Of a DNA stretch of 64,000 nt, positions 43,325-52,474 are shown piece by piece. The stretch is taken from the NCBI GenBank assembly GCA_027406905.1, contig DAHZHT010000010.1, positions 1-64,000 of the forward strand. The letters run 5' to 3'. The position numbers were made by a program, and so were the translations under genes. A model generated the notes under the pieces. It was not told the origin of the DNA. It made no database searches and saw only the letters and a program-made list of their open reading frames with translations. This DNA comes from Elusimicrobiota bacterium (GTDB taxonomy: Bacteria; Elusimicrobiota; Elusimicrobia; UBA1565; UBA9628). Position 1 is the first letter of the stretch. Each line of letters opens with the position of its first letter.

Positions 43325-44251
43325 ATGAGTGATTCCAGGAAAATAATTGTTGTTGGGTCGGGCCCGGCGGCTTATACTGCGGCCATTTATTCCGCGCGCG
43401 CGGATTTAAACCCCCTGATCATTGGCGGAATGGCTACTGGCGGCCAGTTGATGCTGACCTCAGAGGTCGAAAATTTCCCGGGTTTCCCGGAGCCGGTTTT
43501 GGGGCCGGAACTAATGGAGCGCATGAAAAAGCAATGCGAACGCTTGGGCGTTTCAATTATTAATGAGGATGTCTCTAAAATCGATTTATCTTCCCGCCCT
43601 TTTCATCTTGAGACCACCGAGGGAAAAGCCTTTGCCTCAGAGACAGTCATTATCGCCACCGGCGCGACCGCTCAATGGCTGGGCATTGAGTCGGAAAAGA
43701 AATTGATGGGGCATGGGGTCAGCGCTTGCGCGACTTGCGACGGTTTTTTCTTCAAGGGAAAAGAGGTCGTGGTTGTCGGAGGCGGAGACACGGCTTTGGA
43801 AGAGGCGTTGTTTCTCTCAAAATTTGCCAGCAAGGTAATTGTCATTCATCGCCGCGATCAATTGCGCGCTTCCAGAATTATGCAGGACCGGGCTTTTAAA
43901 AATTCCAAGCTGTCTTTTGTCTGGGATTCGATGGTTTCCGAGGTTTTGGGAAACGGTCACGTTTCCGGAGTTCGCGTAAAAAATTTGAAAACTGATAAAT
44001 TGTCGGATATCGCCTGCCACGGTTTTTTTGTCGCCATTGGTCATAAGCCCACGGTGGATTTTTTGGGCGGACAGCTGAAACTCGACAATCACGGCTATAT
44101 CATCACCGATGGCCGAACGCGGACTTCCGTTCCCGGCGTTTTTGCCGCTGGAGACGTGATGGATTCCCGCTACCGCCAGGCCGTGACCGCGGCCGGGACC
44201 GGTTGTATGGCGGCCCTTGAGGCCGAAAGATTTTTGGCTGGGGAAAAATAA
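43325..44251 (+). CDS. trxB: Thioredoxin-disulfide reductase
   Basis: A 308-residue flavoenzyme that transfers electrons from NADPH to thioredoxin. FAD site VVGSGPAAYTAAIYSARADL, the redox-active CATC (SACATCDGFFF near 135), the NADPH site VVVGGGDTALEEA near 152 and the C-terminal GVFAAGDVMD are intact. The frame is open three residues further upstream (43316), but MSDSRKI at 43325 fits the promoter. Its TAA overlaps the lipA ATG (TAATG). First gene of the long operon. Confidence 0.95.
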   Translation: MSDSRKIIVVGSGPAAYTAAIYSARADLNPLIIGGMATGGQLMLTSEVENFPGFPEPVLGPELMERMKKQCERLGVSIINEDVSKIDLSSRPFHLETTEGKAFASETVIIATGATAQWLGIESEKKLMGHGVSACATCDGFFFKGKEVVVVGGGDTALEEALFLSKFASKVIVIHRRDQLRASRIMQDRAFKNSKLSFVWDSMVSEVLGNGHVSGVRVKNLKTDKLSDIACHGFFVAIGHKPTVDFLGGQLKLDNHGYIITDGRTRTSVPGVFAAGDVMDSRYRQAVTAAGTGCMAALEAERFLAGEK

Positions 44252-45153
44252 TGCCCGTTGCGGAGTCTCCTTCTTCCCGTTTTCCCTCTTGGCTTCGCGT
44301 TAAACTTCCCACTGGCGAAAATTACGAGAGAATTAAGCGGGTTTCTGTCTCTCGCAATCTTCACACCGTTTGTGAAGAAGCGCGCTGTCCCAATATCGCC
44401 GAGTGCTGGGGCGCGGGGACGGCGACTTTCATGGTTCTGGGAGAATTATGCACTCGTGGATGCCGTTTTTGTTCGGTCAGTTCAGCCTTAAAACCTCCGC
44501 CTCCCGATCCTCTTGAGCCCCAAAAATTAGCCCAAACCATCCAAGAGATGAAGTTGGGTTATATCGTCTTAACGACGGTGTGCCGTGATGATCTTCCAGA
44601 TCAAGGGGCTTCGCATATTGCTCAGTGCATTGAGAGCGTTCGTCGCGATTGCCCCAACACTAAAATCGAGGTCTTGATGCAGGATTTTCGCGGAGATAAA
44701 AGCCTGATCGCCCGCGTTTTAGAGGCCAGGCCTGATGTCGCGGCCCATAATCTTGAGACCGTGAGGCGCTTGACCCCGGTTATTCGAGACGCGAAGGCCG
44801 GCTATGAGCAGTCTCTTAGAGTCCTTTCTTGTTTTCGGGAAATTTTGCCTGAGACCCCGACAAAATCGTCTCTTCTTCTGGGAATCGGCGAGAGAGAAGA
44901 AGAAGTTTTAGAGTCTTTGCGGGATTTGAGATCGGTCGGGGTTTCTATGGTGACTCTAGGACAGTATTTAAGGCCTGATTCTTCCGGCCGAAACTTGCCA
45001 GTTTTTGAATTTCTATCGCCCGAGCGTTTTGATTTTTACGCCGATTGTGCCCGCGAAATGGGCTTTTCAGAGGTTGCCTCGGGCCCGTTGGTGCGAAGTT
45101 CCTATCATGCCGGAGAGCTTTTTGGGGAAGGTTCAAAAGCCGATGCCTCTTGA
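44251..45153 (+). CDS. lipA: Lipoyl synthase
   Basis: A 300-residue radical-SAM enzyme that inserts two sulfurs into octanoyl groups on E2 subunits. The auxiliary cluster motif is CEEARCPNIAECW near residue 43, the radical-SAM CxxxCxxC is CTRGCRFC near 69, and the C-terminal RSSYHAGE contains the conserved RSSY. The gene lies directly before pdhA/pdhB, which make the complex that needs lipoate. Overlap with trxB is one base; pdhA starts 11 bases before the lipA stop. Confidence 0.97.
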   Translation: MPVAESPSSRFPSWLRVKLPTGENYERIKRVSVSRNLHTVCEEARCPNIAECWGAGTATFMVLGELCTRGCRFCSVSSALKPPPPDPLEPQKLAQTIQEMKLGYIVLTTVCRDDLPDQGASHIAQCIESVRRDCPNTKIEVLMQDFRGDKSLIARVLEARPDVAAHNLETVRRLTPVIRDAKAGYEQSLRVLSCFREILPETPTKSSLLLGIGEREEEVLESLRDLRSVGVSMVTLGQYLRPDSSGRNLPVFEFLSPERFDFYADCAREMGFSEVASGPLVRSSYHAGELFGEGSKADAS

Positions 45154-46270
45154 AACAGTCGTCCATCATAAGACCCAGCGCCTTGAAATCCTAAACCCCG
45201 AGGGTTTTGCCGATCCCGCTCTGGATCCACGGGTTCCGAAAGAAACCCTGTTTGAAGTTTACCGTAAGATGGTGGAACTCCGCGCTTTTGATGAACGCGC
45301 CATCAAGCTTCAGCGTCAAGGCCGCCTGGGAACCTATCCTTCGGTTTTCGGGCAGGAGGCAAGCCAATTTATTCCGGCTTTTTGCCTAAAGCCCTCTGAT
45401 TGGATGATTCCAACCTATCGCGGATCTGGAGCTTATTACGCGCGCGGGGTGAAATTTCGCCATTCGCTTTTGATTTGGGCTGGAGACGATCGCGGGACCG
45501 TTTTTCCCGAGGAAAATCGGGATATGACTTTTTCAATTACCGTGGGCGGGCATTTGACCTTGGCCGCAGGCCTAGCCTGGGCGGCCAAGCTTGAAAAAAA
45601 GAACGCGGTGGTCTTGGCGTATTTGGGAGACGGCGCTAGTTCAAAAGGGGATTTACACGAAGCTCTGACTTTTGCGGGTACGATGAGTTTGCCGGTCATT
45701 TTCCTCATTGAAAACAACCAATGGGCCATTTCAATTTCAAGGCAAAAGCAATGCGCGGCTGAAACTTTCGCCCAAAAGGCCAACGGTTACGGAGTTTTCG
45801 GGCTTCAAGTGGATGGAAACGACGCCTTGGCTATTTTTTCAGCGATGGAAGAAGCGATTCGCCGGGGGCGGGAAGGTCGAGGAGCCAGTCTTCTTGAGCT
45901 TGAGACCTATCGAATGGCTCACCACACGACCGCGGATGATTCCTCGCGCTATCGTCCGAAAGGCGATTTAGATTATTGGGCTAAGCGCGATCCGCTTTTG
46001 AGGCTCAAGCGATATTTGGAGTCGCTCAGACTTTTGGATGAAACTAAAAATCAAGAACTTATCAAAAATGCGGAGTCCTTGGTGGATGAGGAAATTAAGG
46101 CTTATGAGGCCTTTGCCGAACCTAATCCTCTGGATATGTTCGCCAATAATTATGAGAAAGCCCCGCGGGCTTTAATCGAGCAAAGAGCGGAATTAGAAGC
46201 CTTGTTGGAAAGAAAAATGCGCCTGGGAGAAATTGTCGAGGTTCCGCCTCTTGAGGGGCGCTTTCCATGA
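45143..46270 (+). CDS. pdhA: 2-oxo acid dehydrogenase E1 alpha subunit (pyruvate or branched-chain)
   Basis: A 375-residue subunit. ATG at 45143 (MPLETVVHHK), within the lipA end, is preferred over the frame start at 45005. Thiamine-diphosphate motif LGDGASSKGDLHEALTFAG...ENNQWAIS lies near residue 160-195; YRGSGAYYARG near 94 and YRMAHHTTADDSSRY near 256 are active-site loops. Works with pdhB as an alpha2beta2 E1. Pyruvate versus branched-chain 2-oxo acid specificity cannot be decided here. Ends overlapping pdhB (ATGA). Confidence 0.88.
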   Translation: MPLETVVHHKTQRLEILNPEGFADPALDPRVPKETLFEVYRKMVELRAFDERAIKLQRQGRLGTYPSVFGQEASQFIPAFCLKPSDWMIPTYRGSGAYYARGVKFRHSLLIWAGDDRGTVFPEENRDMTFSITVGGHLTLAAGLAWAAKLEKKNAVVLAYLGDGASSKGDLHEALTFAGTMSLPVIFLIENNQWAISISRQKQCAAETFAQKANGYGVFGLQVDGNDALAIFSAMEEAIRRGREGRGASLLELETYRMAHHTTADDSSRYRPKGDLDYWAKRDPLLRLKRYLESLRLLDETKNQELIKNAESLVDEEIKAYEAFAEPNPLDMFANNYEKAPRALIEQRAELEALLERKMRLGEIVEVPPLEGRFP

Positions 46271-47265
46271 CGGCGACCGCAGTGAAATCTCGGGAACTAA
46301 ACTTAGTTGGCGCTATTAACGAAGCCTTGCGCCAAGAGATGGAAAAAGACGAGCGCATCATCGTTTTAGGAGAAGATGTCGGCAAAAATGGCGGCGTTTT
46401 TCGGGCGACTGAAGGCTTGTTTGATCGTTTTGGGAAAGAGCGCGTGGTAGACACTCCCTTAGCCGAACTCGGTATCATTGGTTCGGCGATGGGACTGGCG
46501 ATAGCTGGGTTTCGTCCCGTCTGTGAGATTCAATTTGACGGCTTTACCCCCTCTATTTTCGACCCGGTGGTCTCTCATTTGGGAAGAATGCGAAACCGCA
46601 CTCGCGGCCGTTATTCCTTGCCCTTGGTGATTCGTTCGCCTCATGGCGGCCTCATTCACGCGCCGGAACACCATTCCGAATCTCCGGAAGCTTATTTTTG
46701 CCATACCCCGGGGATCAAGGTTGTCTGTCCATCGACTCCGGAAGACGCCAAAGGCCTTTTGATTTCCGCTATTCGAGATCCTGATCCGGTCGTTTTCTTC
46801 GAGCCAAAGGCTCTTTACCGTGCCGCTCGCGGGCCTGTTTTAGATGAGCCTTATGCCATTGAGATTGGGAAAGCGCGCGTGCGCAGGGAAGGAACGGATT
46901 TGACGATGATTTCCTGGGGAGCGATGGTGGGGACCTGCCTCAAAGCAGCGGAACGGTTAGCGCAGAATGGAACTTCGGTTGAAGTCCTTGATTTAAGGAC
47001 ATTGACTCCTTTAGATTTAGAAAGCGTGCTTAAAAGCGTTTCCAAAACCGGTCGGGCGTTGATTGCCCATGAGGCGCCTAATTCAGGGTCCTGGGCGGCG
47101 GAGATTAGCGCTCTGATTTCCGAGCGCGCCTTGACTCATCTTAAGGCCCCGGTCAAGAGAGTGGGCGGGTGGGACATTCGTATGCCGCTTTTTCGCCTGG
47201 AACGCTATTACATACCGGACATCGATCGCTTGCTCATGGCCTCCGAGGAAGTTCTCTCATTTTAA
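46267..47265 (+). CDS. pdhB: 2-oxo acid dehydrogenase E1 beta subunit
   Basis: A 332-residue partner of the E1 alpha. Landmarks: INEALRQEMEKDERIIVLGEDVGKNGGVF, DTPLAELGIIGSAMGLAIAGFRPVCEIQF and the C-terminal GWDIRMPLFRLERYYIPDIDRL. It follows pdhA with a four-base overlap. No E2 or E3 gene is found in the window, so the complex is completed from elsewhere. Confidence 0.9.
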   Translation: MTATAVKSRELNLVGAINEALRQEMEKDERIIVLGEDVGKNGGVFRATEGLFDRFGKERVVDTPLAELGIIGSAMGLAIAGFRPVCEIQFDGFTPSIFDPVVSHLGRMRNRTRGRYSLPLVIRSPHGGLIHAPEHHSESPEAYFCHTPGIKVVCPSTPEDAKGLLISAIRDPDPVVFFEPKALYRAARGPVLDEPYAIEIGKARVRREGTDLTMISWGAMVGTCLKAAERLAQNGTSVEVLDLRTLTPLDLESVLKSVSKTGRALIAHEAPNSGSWAAEISALISERALTHLKAPVKRVGGWDIRMPLFRLERYYIPDIDRLLMASEEVLSF

Positions 47266-47270
47266 TCTCC

Positions 47271-48140
47271 ATGGCTAAAGGCGAAGGCCCAGTCTTGGCG
47301 CGACAACCTTCGATTTTTGAAAAATCGCGGAGGCTAAAACGCCCCTTGGTCATGGGGATTGTCAACGCAACGCCGGATTCTTTTTATTCTCGCAGCCGCT
47401 TTTTCGCGCCTTCTATCGCCGCAGAAAGGGCTTTTAAGATGGTAGAAGAAGGAGCGGACATTATCGATCTTGGGGGAGAATCCACGCGCCCGGGTTCGGA
47501 ACCTATTTCCGTCCAAGAAGAATTGGACCGAGTTCTCCCGGTTTTAGAGCTTTTGAAAAATTTGCCCGTCCCGATATCTATTGATACCCAAAAAGCGAAA
47601 GTCGCTCGACAAGCGCGTCTTTTGAGGGCTTCTATTCTCAACGATATCTCGGCTTTGCGCTTTGATCCTGACTTAGTGAAAGAGGCTCTTCATTTTGAGT
47701 GGGTGATTTTAATGCACCGGGGCGGGGAAAATATAAAGACGATGCAAGATAATCCCGTTTATACGGATGTGGTCAAAGAAATTTCTTCTTTTTTGAGAGA
47801 GCGTAAGCGATTTTTCTTTCGGGCCGGTGGAAAACCCGGGCAATTATTGGTCGACCCCGGCATCGGCTTTGGGAAAACCCTAAACCACAATTTAGAAATA
47901 CTTCATCATCTTCGAGAGTTCGCGAAGATATCTCCATTGGTCGTTGGCGCTTCAAGAAAAGGGTTCATCGGGAAAGTTTATCCGGACTCGGGCCCGGAAG
48001 AGAGATTGTCCGGATCGGTTTCTGTGGCCTGTTGGGCCGCTCTTCAGAAGGCTCTAATGGTCAGGGTTCACGACGTGTCAGATACGGTCAGGGCGCTTGA
48101 GGTTTGGCGGGCAATGGCCTTGGGAGCGCATTTTAACTGA
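47271..48140 (+). CDS. folP: Dihydropteroate synthase
   Basis: A 289-residue TIM-barrel enzyme that joins dihydropterin pyrophosphate with p-aminobenzoate. ATG at 47271, five bases after pdhB. Motifs: MGIVNATPDSFYSRSRFF, IIDLGGESTRPGSEPI, ILMHRGGENIKTMQ, LLVDPGIGFGKTLNHNLEIL and VGASRKGFIG. The frame is open from 47169. Its TGA overlaps the glmM ATG. Target of sulfonamides in other bacteria. Confidence 0.95.
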   Translation: MAKGEGPVLARQPSIFEKSRRLKRPLVMGIVNATPDSFYSRSRFFAPSIAAERAFKMVEEGADIIDLGGESTRPGSEPISVQEELDRVLPVLELLKNLPVPISIDTQKAKVARQARLLRASILNDISALRFDPDLVKEALHFEWVILMHRGGENIKTMQDNPVYTDVVKEISSFLRERKRFFFRAGGKPGQLLVDPGIGFGKTLNHNLEILHHLREFAKISPLVVGASRKGFIGKVYPDSGPEERLSGSVSVACWAALQKALMVRVHDVSDTVRALEVWRAMALGAHFN

Positions 48141-49528
48141 TGGAACGGCTTTTTGGGACTGACGGGATTCGCGGCATTCCGGGAGAATATCCTTTCGTTC
48201 CGTCTTTTCTCCGCGCTCTGGGCGCTGTTGCCGCGAAGTTTTTGCCCCGGGAGAAATCTTTCTCTCCGAATGGAACTCTCCCAAAGCTTTTAATTGGGCG
48301 AGATACCCGCGCCTCCGGGCCTTCCATCCTCAAAAATTTAGCTTTAGGCATCGGTGGCCAGATGCGGATGATTGATTGCGGAGTGATACCGACTCCCGCG
48401 ATTTCTTATCTGGTCCCGCATCTCAAGGCGGCTGGGGGAGTTGTCATTTCGGCCAGCCACAACCCGGCGGAATTTAATGGAATCAAATTTTTTGATTCCC
48501 GCGGCCTTAAGATTAGTCTTGAACTAGAGCAAAAAATTGAAAGGGCGGTAAAAGAGATTTCTCCGGGTAGATTTTCCGGAAAACCTGTTTTGGAGGATGG
48601 GTCAAAATACGAGAGAGATTACGCCGATTTTTTGAAAAGCGTTTTCCCTCCGGCATTGGATTTATCCAACATTACCTTGGTCCTTGATTGCGCCAATGGG
48701 GCTTCCTATAAAATCGCGCGTCCCTTGTTTGAGGGCCTGGGCGCCAAAGTCCATTGTCTGGGCGTTTCTCCAAACGGTTATAACATTAACCGCGGTTGCG
48801 GAGCTCTTGAGACCGGTCCGCTTAGGACTGCGGTTTCCGCCTTAAAAGCGGACATCGGAATCGCTTTTGATGGAGATGCGGATCGCGCCGTTTTCTGCGA
48901 TGAAAAGGGCGATATCAAAGACGGCGATTTTGTGTTGGGTATCGCGGCTCTTCGGATGCAGAAATGCGGATTTTTGAAAAAACAAAGCGTCGTTTTGACG
49001 ACGATGTCGAATGTGGCTTTGGAACAGTTTTTGTCTAAGCGCGGCATTTTCACTCTGAGCGTTGGGGTCGGAGACCGCCATGTGACCCAGGCCCTCGAAA
49101 AAAACGATTTAAGCTTGGGCGGGGAACCTTCCGGCCATATCGTCTTTAGACGATTTTTAAGAACCGGAGATGGGATGCTGACAGCGGTTGAGACCTTGGC
49201 GGCTTTAGCGGAGTCTCAAAAACCTTTATCCAAGATTCTTCAAGATTTTAAGCCGTTTCCTCAGGTTATTGAAAATGTTAAAGTGTCTTCGAGGATTCCT
49301 CTTGAAAGTTTGCCGTATTTTCAAGAAGAATTGAAAAAACAGGAGTTCGCCCTTAAAGGGCGGGGGCGGCTCTTTGTTCGCTATTCCGGAACAGAGCCGC
49401 TCTTACGAATCATGGTTGAAGGGCCAAAGTTAAATTGGGTGAGGGAAATCGCGAGAAATATCGCGGCCGCCTATCGCAGAGACGTGGGCTCAAACCCTCG
49501 GGAGAAAATTCATGGCCAAAAGAAATAA
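48140..49528 (+). CDS. glmM: Phosphoglucosamine mutase
   Basis: A 462-residue enzyme that turns glucosamine-6-phosphate into glucosamine-1-phosphate for peptidoglycan and lipopolysaccharide. Opening LFGTDGIRGIPGEYPFVPSF; active-site serine in VISASHNPAEFNGIKFF near residue 100; metal loop DGDADRAVF near 240; sugar-binding GGEPSGHIVF near 324; phosphate-binding RYSGTEPLLRIMVEG near 410. The ATG overlaps the folP stop. glmS, which supplies its substrate, lies two genes on. Confidence 0.96.
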   Translation: MERLFGTDGIRGIPGEYPFVPSFLRALGAVAAKFLPREKSFSPNGTLPKLLIGRDTRASGPSILKNLALGIGGQMRMIDCGVIPTPAISYLVPHLKAAGGVVISASHNPAEFNGIKFFDSRGLKISLELEQKIERAVKEISPGRFSGKPVLEDGSKYERDYADFLKSVFPPALDLSNITLVLDCANGASYKIARPLFEGLGAKVHCLGVSPNGYNINRGCGALETGPLRTAVSALKADIGIAFDGDADRAVFCDEKGDIKDGDFVLGIAALRMQKCGFLKKQSVVLTTMSNVALEQFLSKRGIFTLSVGVGDRHVTQALEKNDLSLGGEPSGHIVFRRFLRTGDGMLTAVETLAALAESQKPLSKILQDFKPFPQVIENVKVSSRIPLESLPYFQEELKKQEFALKGRGRLFVRYSGTEPLLRIMVEGPKLNWVREIARNIAAAYRRDVGSNPREKIHGQKK

Positions 49529-50246
49529 AGGCAAAAAAACCTCGTCTTTGGAGGAGGTAAAATTAGGGTTTGATTTAGACTTTTTTACCTCTTTATCTAA
49601 AACTCGCGGCGATTCTTTGCTTGATTTGCCGCTTATTTCCTCAATTGCCAGAAGAGCCGGCGCGGACCAAACAGTTCTCCACTTAAGATCTAAATCCGAA
49701 GCCGGGATTTTAAAATTATGCCGTGGACAAAGGCAGGTTTGCCTCAAAATCGAGCCGAAAGCGGACTTGGTGGCGGCGGCCTTAAAAGCCGGGCCTTCTT
49801 CGGTATGCCTGATATCAAGAATTGGAGAGCGTCCGGCTCCCGTGATCTTTTCTGATTCCTCTTTTGCCGCGATGAAAAAAGCCGTTGAAGCTCTTAAAAA
49901 GCGCAAAATTTTAGTTGGAATTTCGGTCAAGGCCGAGGCTGTTAGTTTAAGGCGCGCTAGGGCCTTGGGCGTTGATTTCGTCGAGATTTGCGGATCGGAT
50001 TACGCTCAAGCTTCTAGTTCCAAAAAGATCAAGGAGGAGTTAGAGACATTACAGCTGGCTATTTATCTCGCTTATGAATTAGGTCTTAAGCCTTGGGTTG
50101 GCTGCGGAATCAACTATCAAAATGCGCGGGCGGTTTCTAAAATTCCGCATTTGTCCGGAATCAACGCGGGGCGGGCGGTCTCTATTCATTCCATTCTCTG
50201 GGGACTTCGCTCCGCCGTCAGCGAGATGAAAATTTTAATCGCCTAA
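49512..50246 (+). CDS. PdxJ-like protein lacking the catalytic residues
   Basis: A 244-residue protein aligned over its whole length with pyridoxine 5'-phosphate synthase PdxJ, as seen from LGFDLDFFTSLSKTRGD (for NIDHxATLRxARG), AGADQTVLHLR, LGVDFVEICGSDYA (for IEIHTGxYA) and the end VGCGINYQNARAVSKIP followed by INAGRAV and GLRSAVSEMKILI. But the family's catalytic positions are replaced: the HLREDRRHI block is HLRSKSEAGI, the His of GHG is Cys198, and the His of the final N-x-GHA is Arg221. So vitamin B6 synthesis by this copy is unlikely. It overlaps glmM by 17 nt and is followed by glmS. Confidence 0.75.
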   Translation: MAKRNKGKKTSSLEEVKLGFDLDFFTSLSKTRGDSLLDLPLISSIARRAGADQTVLHLRSKSEAGILKLCRGQRQVCLKIEPKADLVAAALKAGPSSVCLISRIGERPAPVIFSDSSFAAMKKAVEALKKRKILVGISVKAEAVSLRRARALGVDFVEICGSDYAQASSSKKIKEELETLQLAIYLAYELGLKPWVGCGINYQNARAVSKIPHLSGINAGRAVSIHSILWGLRSAVSEMKILIA

Positions 50247-50258
50247 GGAGAAAAAGCT

Positions 50259-52127
50259 ATGTGCGGAATCGCCGGATATGTCGGGGAAAGAGAAGCGGTT
50301 CCCTTGGTTTTAGATGGGCTCAAAAGCCTTGAATATCGGGGATATGATTCGGCTGGAATCGCGGTTTTATCCAATGGGACAATTCATCGTCGAAGGGCCT
50401 CCGGTAAATTAGCTAATCTCAAGAATCTGTTGCGCAAGGAGCCTTTGGAAGGCTCTCCAGCTCTGGGGCATACCCGCTGGGCCACTCACGGCAGGCCTTC
50501 TGAAGAAAATGCGCATCCGCACGCGGATTGTTCGGGGTCGCTGGTGGTTATTCACAATGGGATTATCGAGAATTTTTTGGAACTTAAAGAGGACTTGACC
50601 CAAAAGGGGCATCGCTTCGCTTCCGACACCGATACCGAGGTTATCGCGCACCTCATCGAGGAACGCTTTTCGGCTTTAATGAAGGCCTCTTCCAACGGGC
50701 ATAAAAAAAGCGGCGAGAAATTTTTTTTTGAAGCGGTTCGTTTGGCGCTTCAAGACTTAAAAGGAGCTTATGCTTTGGCCATCATTTCCGCTCATGCCCC
50801 GGGTTCCTTGATCGCGGCTAAGACCGCTTCGCCTTTGGTTATTGGCCTTGGAGACGGAGAAAATTTTCTGGCTTCCGATGTGCCGGCCTTTTTGGAATAT
50901 ACTCGCCAGGCGGTTTTTCTTGACGATGGGGAAATGGCGCTTTTAAAGTCGGATTCTTGCGAGTTTTTTGACATGTCAGGGCGAGCGATTCAAAAAAAAC
51001 CGGTTCAGATCTCATGGGACCGAAGCATGGCGGAAAAAGGCGGCTATCGGCATTTCATGCTCAAAGAAATTCACGAGCAGCCTGAAGCTTGCGAAGAGAC
51101 CTTGCGCGGTCGAGTGTTTCCTTTGGTAGAAGGCGCGCTTGAAAAAGAGGCCGGATTTAAGAGCGGGTATCTTAAAACCGTCAAAACGATTTATATGGTC
51201 GGTTGCGGAACGGCGTATCACGCTTGTCGTGTGGCTAAATTTTGGCTTGAAGAAATGGTGGGGCTGCCTATTTTTGTCGAGATTGGATCTGAATTGAGAT
51301 ACCGCGACGTGCGTTTTAAGTCAGGGGATATTCTGATTGCGGTCAGTCAATCCGGAGAGACCGCCGACACCCTCGCCTCGATTCGCTTGGCGAAATCTCG
51401 GAACGTTCCGATTTTAGCGATTACCAACACCTTGGGTTCCGCGATTTCGCGCGAAGCCGATTATAATCTTTACACCCGTTGTGGGCCGGAGCTGGGCGTG
51501 GCTTCGACGAAGGCTTTTACGGGACAATTGGCGGCGTTGTTTGCCTTCGCTCTTCATATGGGCCTTTCGCGCAAAACCCTGCCTAAGGCGCGGGCCTTGG
51601 AACTGGCGCGAGAAGCGGCGCATATCCCGACCTTGATTAGGGAAACTCTAAAATTAGAAGAAAAGACGCGGCAAATCGCGAAGAATTTTTTTAAAAGCCG
51701 CAATTTTATTTTCATCGGCCGCCGGCTTAATTATCCCATCGCTCTTGAAGCGGCCTTAAAGCTTAAGGAAATCTCCTATATTCACGCGGAGGGTTTTGCC
51801 GCTGGCGAGCTTAAGCATGGCTCGATTGCCTTAATTGATGAGGAGATGCCGGTGGTCGCCATCGCGACTCATTCTCCTGTTTTTGATAAGACGGTCTCCA
51901 ATTGCGAGGAAATTCGCGCGCGTGGCGGGCAGGTGATCATGCTTAAAACCAAGGGAGATCCCGAGGTCCGGGCCGATTATGTCCTGGAGCTTCCCATGAT
52001 TTCGGAAGCCTTGGCCCCGATTCTTTCCGTCATTCCGCTTCAGATGCTAGCCTATTATGTCGCGGCGTTGAGAGGGCTTGATATTGATCAGCCGAGAAAT
52101 CTTGCCAAAAGCGTTACGGTTGAGTAA
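50259..52127 (+). CDS. glmS: Glutamine-fructose-6-phosphate aminotransferase (isomerizing)
   Basis: A 622-residue enzyme that makes glucosamine-6-phosphate. The N-terminal glutaminase begins MCGIAGYVGEREAVPLVLDGLKSLEYRGYDSAG with the catalytic Cys2, and GHTRWATHGRPSEENAHPH; two SIS domains follow (CGTAYHACRVAKFWLEE; YIHAEGFAAGELKHGSIALID) ending LPRNLAKSVTVE. ATG is preceded by TAAGGAG. No glmS ribozyme is visible upstream, since only 12 bases separate it from the previous gene. Ends within the acpS start. Confidence 0.97.
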   Translation: MCGIAGYVGEREAVPLVLDGLKSLEYRGYDSAGIAVLSNGTIHRRRASGKLANLKNLLRKEPLEGSPALGHTRWATHGRPSEENAHPHADCSGSLVVIHNGIIENFLELKEDLTQKGHRFASDTDTEVIAHLIEERFSALMKASSNGHKKSGEKFFFEAVRLALQDLKGAYALAIISAHAPGSLIAAKTASPLVIGLGDGENFLASDVPAFLEYTRQAVFLDDGEMALLKSDSCEFFDMSGRAIQKKPVQISWDRSMAEKGGYRHFMLKEIHEQPEACEETLRGRVFPLVEGALEKEAGFKSGYLKTVKTIYMVGCGTAYHACRVAKFWLEEMVGLPIFVEIGSELRYRDVRFKSGDILIAVSQSGETADTLASIRLAKSRNVPILAITNTLGSAISREADYNLYTRCGPELGVASTKAFTGQLAALFAFALHMGLSRKTLPKARALELAREAAHIPTLIRETLKLEEKTRQIAKNFFKSRNFIFIGRRLNYPIALEAALKLKEISYIHAEGFAAGELKHGSIALIDEEMPVVAIATHSPVFDKTVSNCEEIRARGGQVIMLKTKGDPEVRADYVLELPMISEALAPILSVIPLQMLAYYVAALRGLDIDQPRNLAKSVTVE

Positions 52128-52473
52128 AAAGCGTTCGGGCCTGGGCCTTGATATTGTCGAGGTCTCTCGCGTTAAGGCGGTGGCCGGGCGCTCAAAACGG
52201 TTTTTAACGCGCGTTTTTACCGCCGATGAAATCGCCTACTGCCAAGCCAAGAAAAATCCCTGGCCGCATTTTGCGGTGCGGTTTGCCGCCAAGGAGGCGG
52301 TTTGGAAAGCCTTGGGAGATAAAGCTTTGACCTTGCGGGATATTTCTGTTTCCCGAGATAAATTAGGGCGGCCGAGCGCGCTTATCTTGGGAAAAAAAGC
52401 GCCGAGTTTGGATCTTTCCTTGACCCATAGCCGGGATTATGCCTTGGCTGTAGCCGTAAGTAGGGGGAAGTAA
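52120..52473 (+). CDS. acpS: Holo-[acyl-carrier-protein] synthase
   Basis: A 117-residue phosphopantetheinyl transferase that activates ACP. The TTG at 52120 lies just inside the glmS end and gives the standard start (LSKKRSGLGLDIVEVSRV), with the metal Asp and Glu. FAVRFAAKEAVWKALG near 65 is the second signature and DLSLTHSRDYALAVAV the end. The frame extends upstream to 52078. TAA at 52471-52473 is followed immediately by palindrome copy 5. Confidence 0.93.
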   Translation: MSKKRSGLGLDIVEVSRVKAVAGRSKRFLTRVFTADEIAYCQAKKNPWPHFAVRFAAKEAVWKALGDKALTLRDISVSRDKLGRPSALILGKKAPSLDLSLTHSRDYALAVAVSRGK

Positions 52474-52474
52474 G

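Noticed and set aside
45005..45142. Longer N-terminus for the E1 alpha subunit
   Set aside because: It would overlap lipA by about 150 bases and has no homology to E1 subunits.
50247..50258. glmS ribozyme upstream of glmS
   Set aside because: Only 12 bases separate glmS from the previous gene, too short for the ribozyme.
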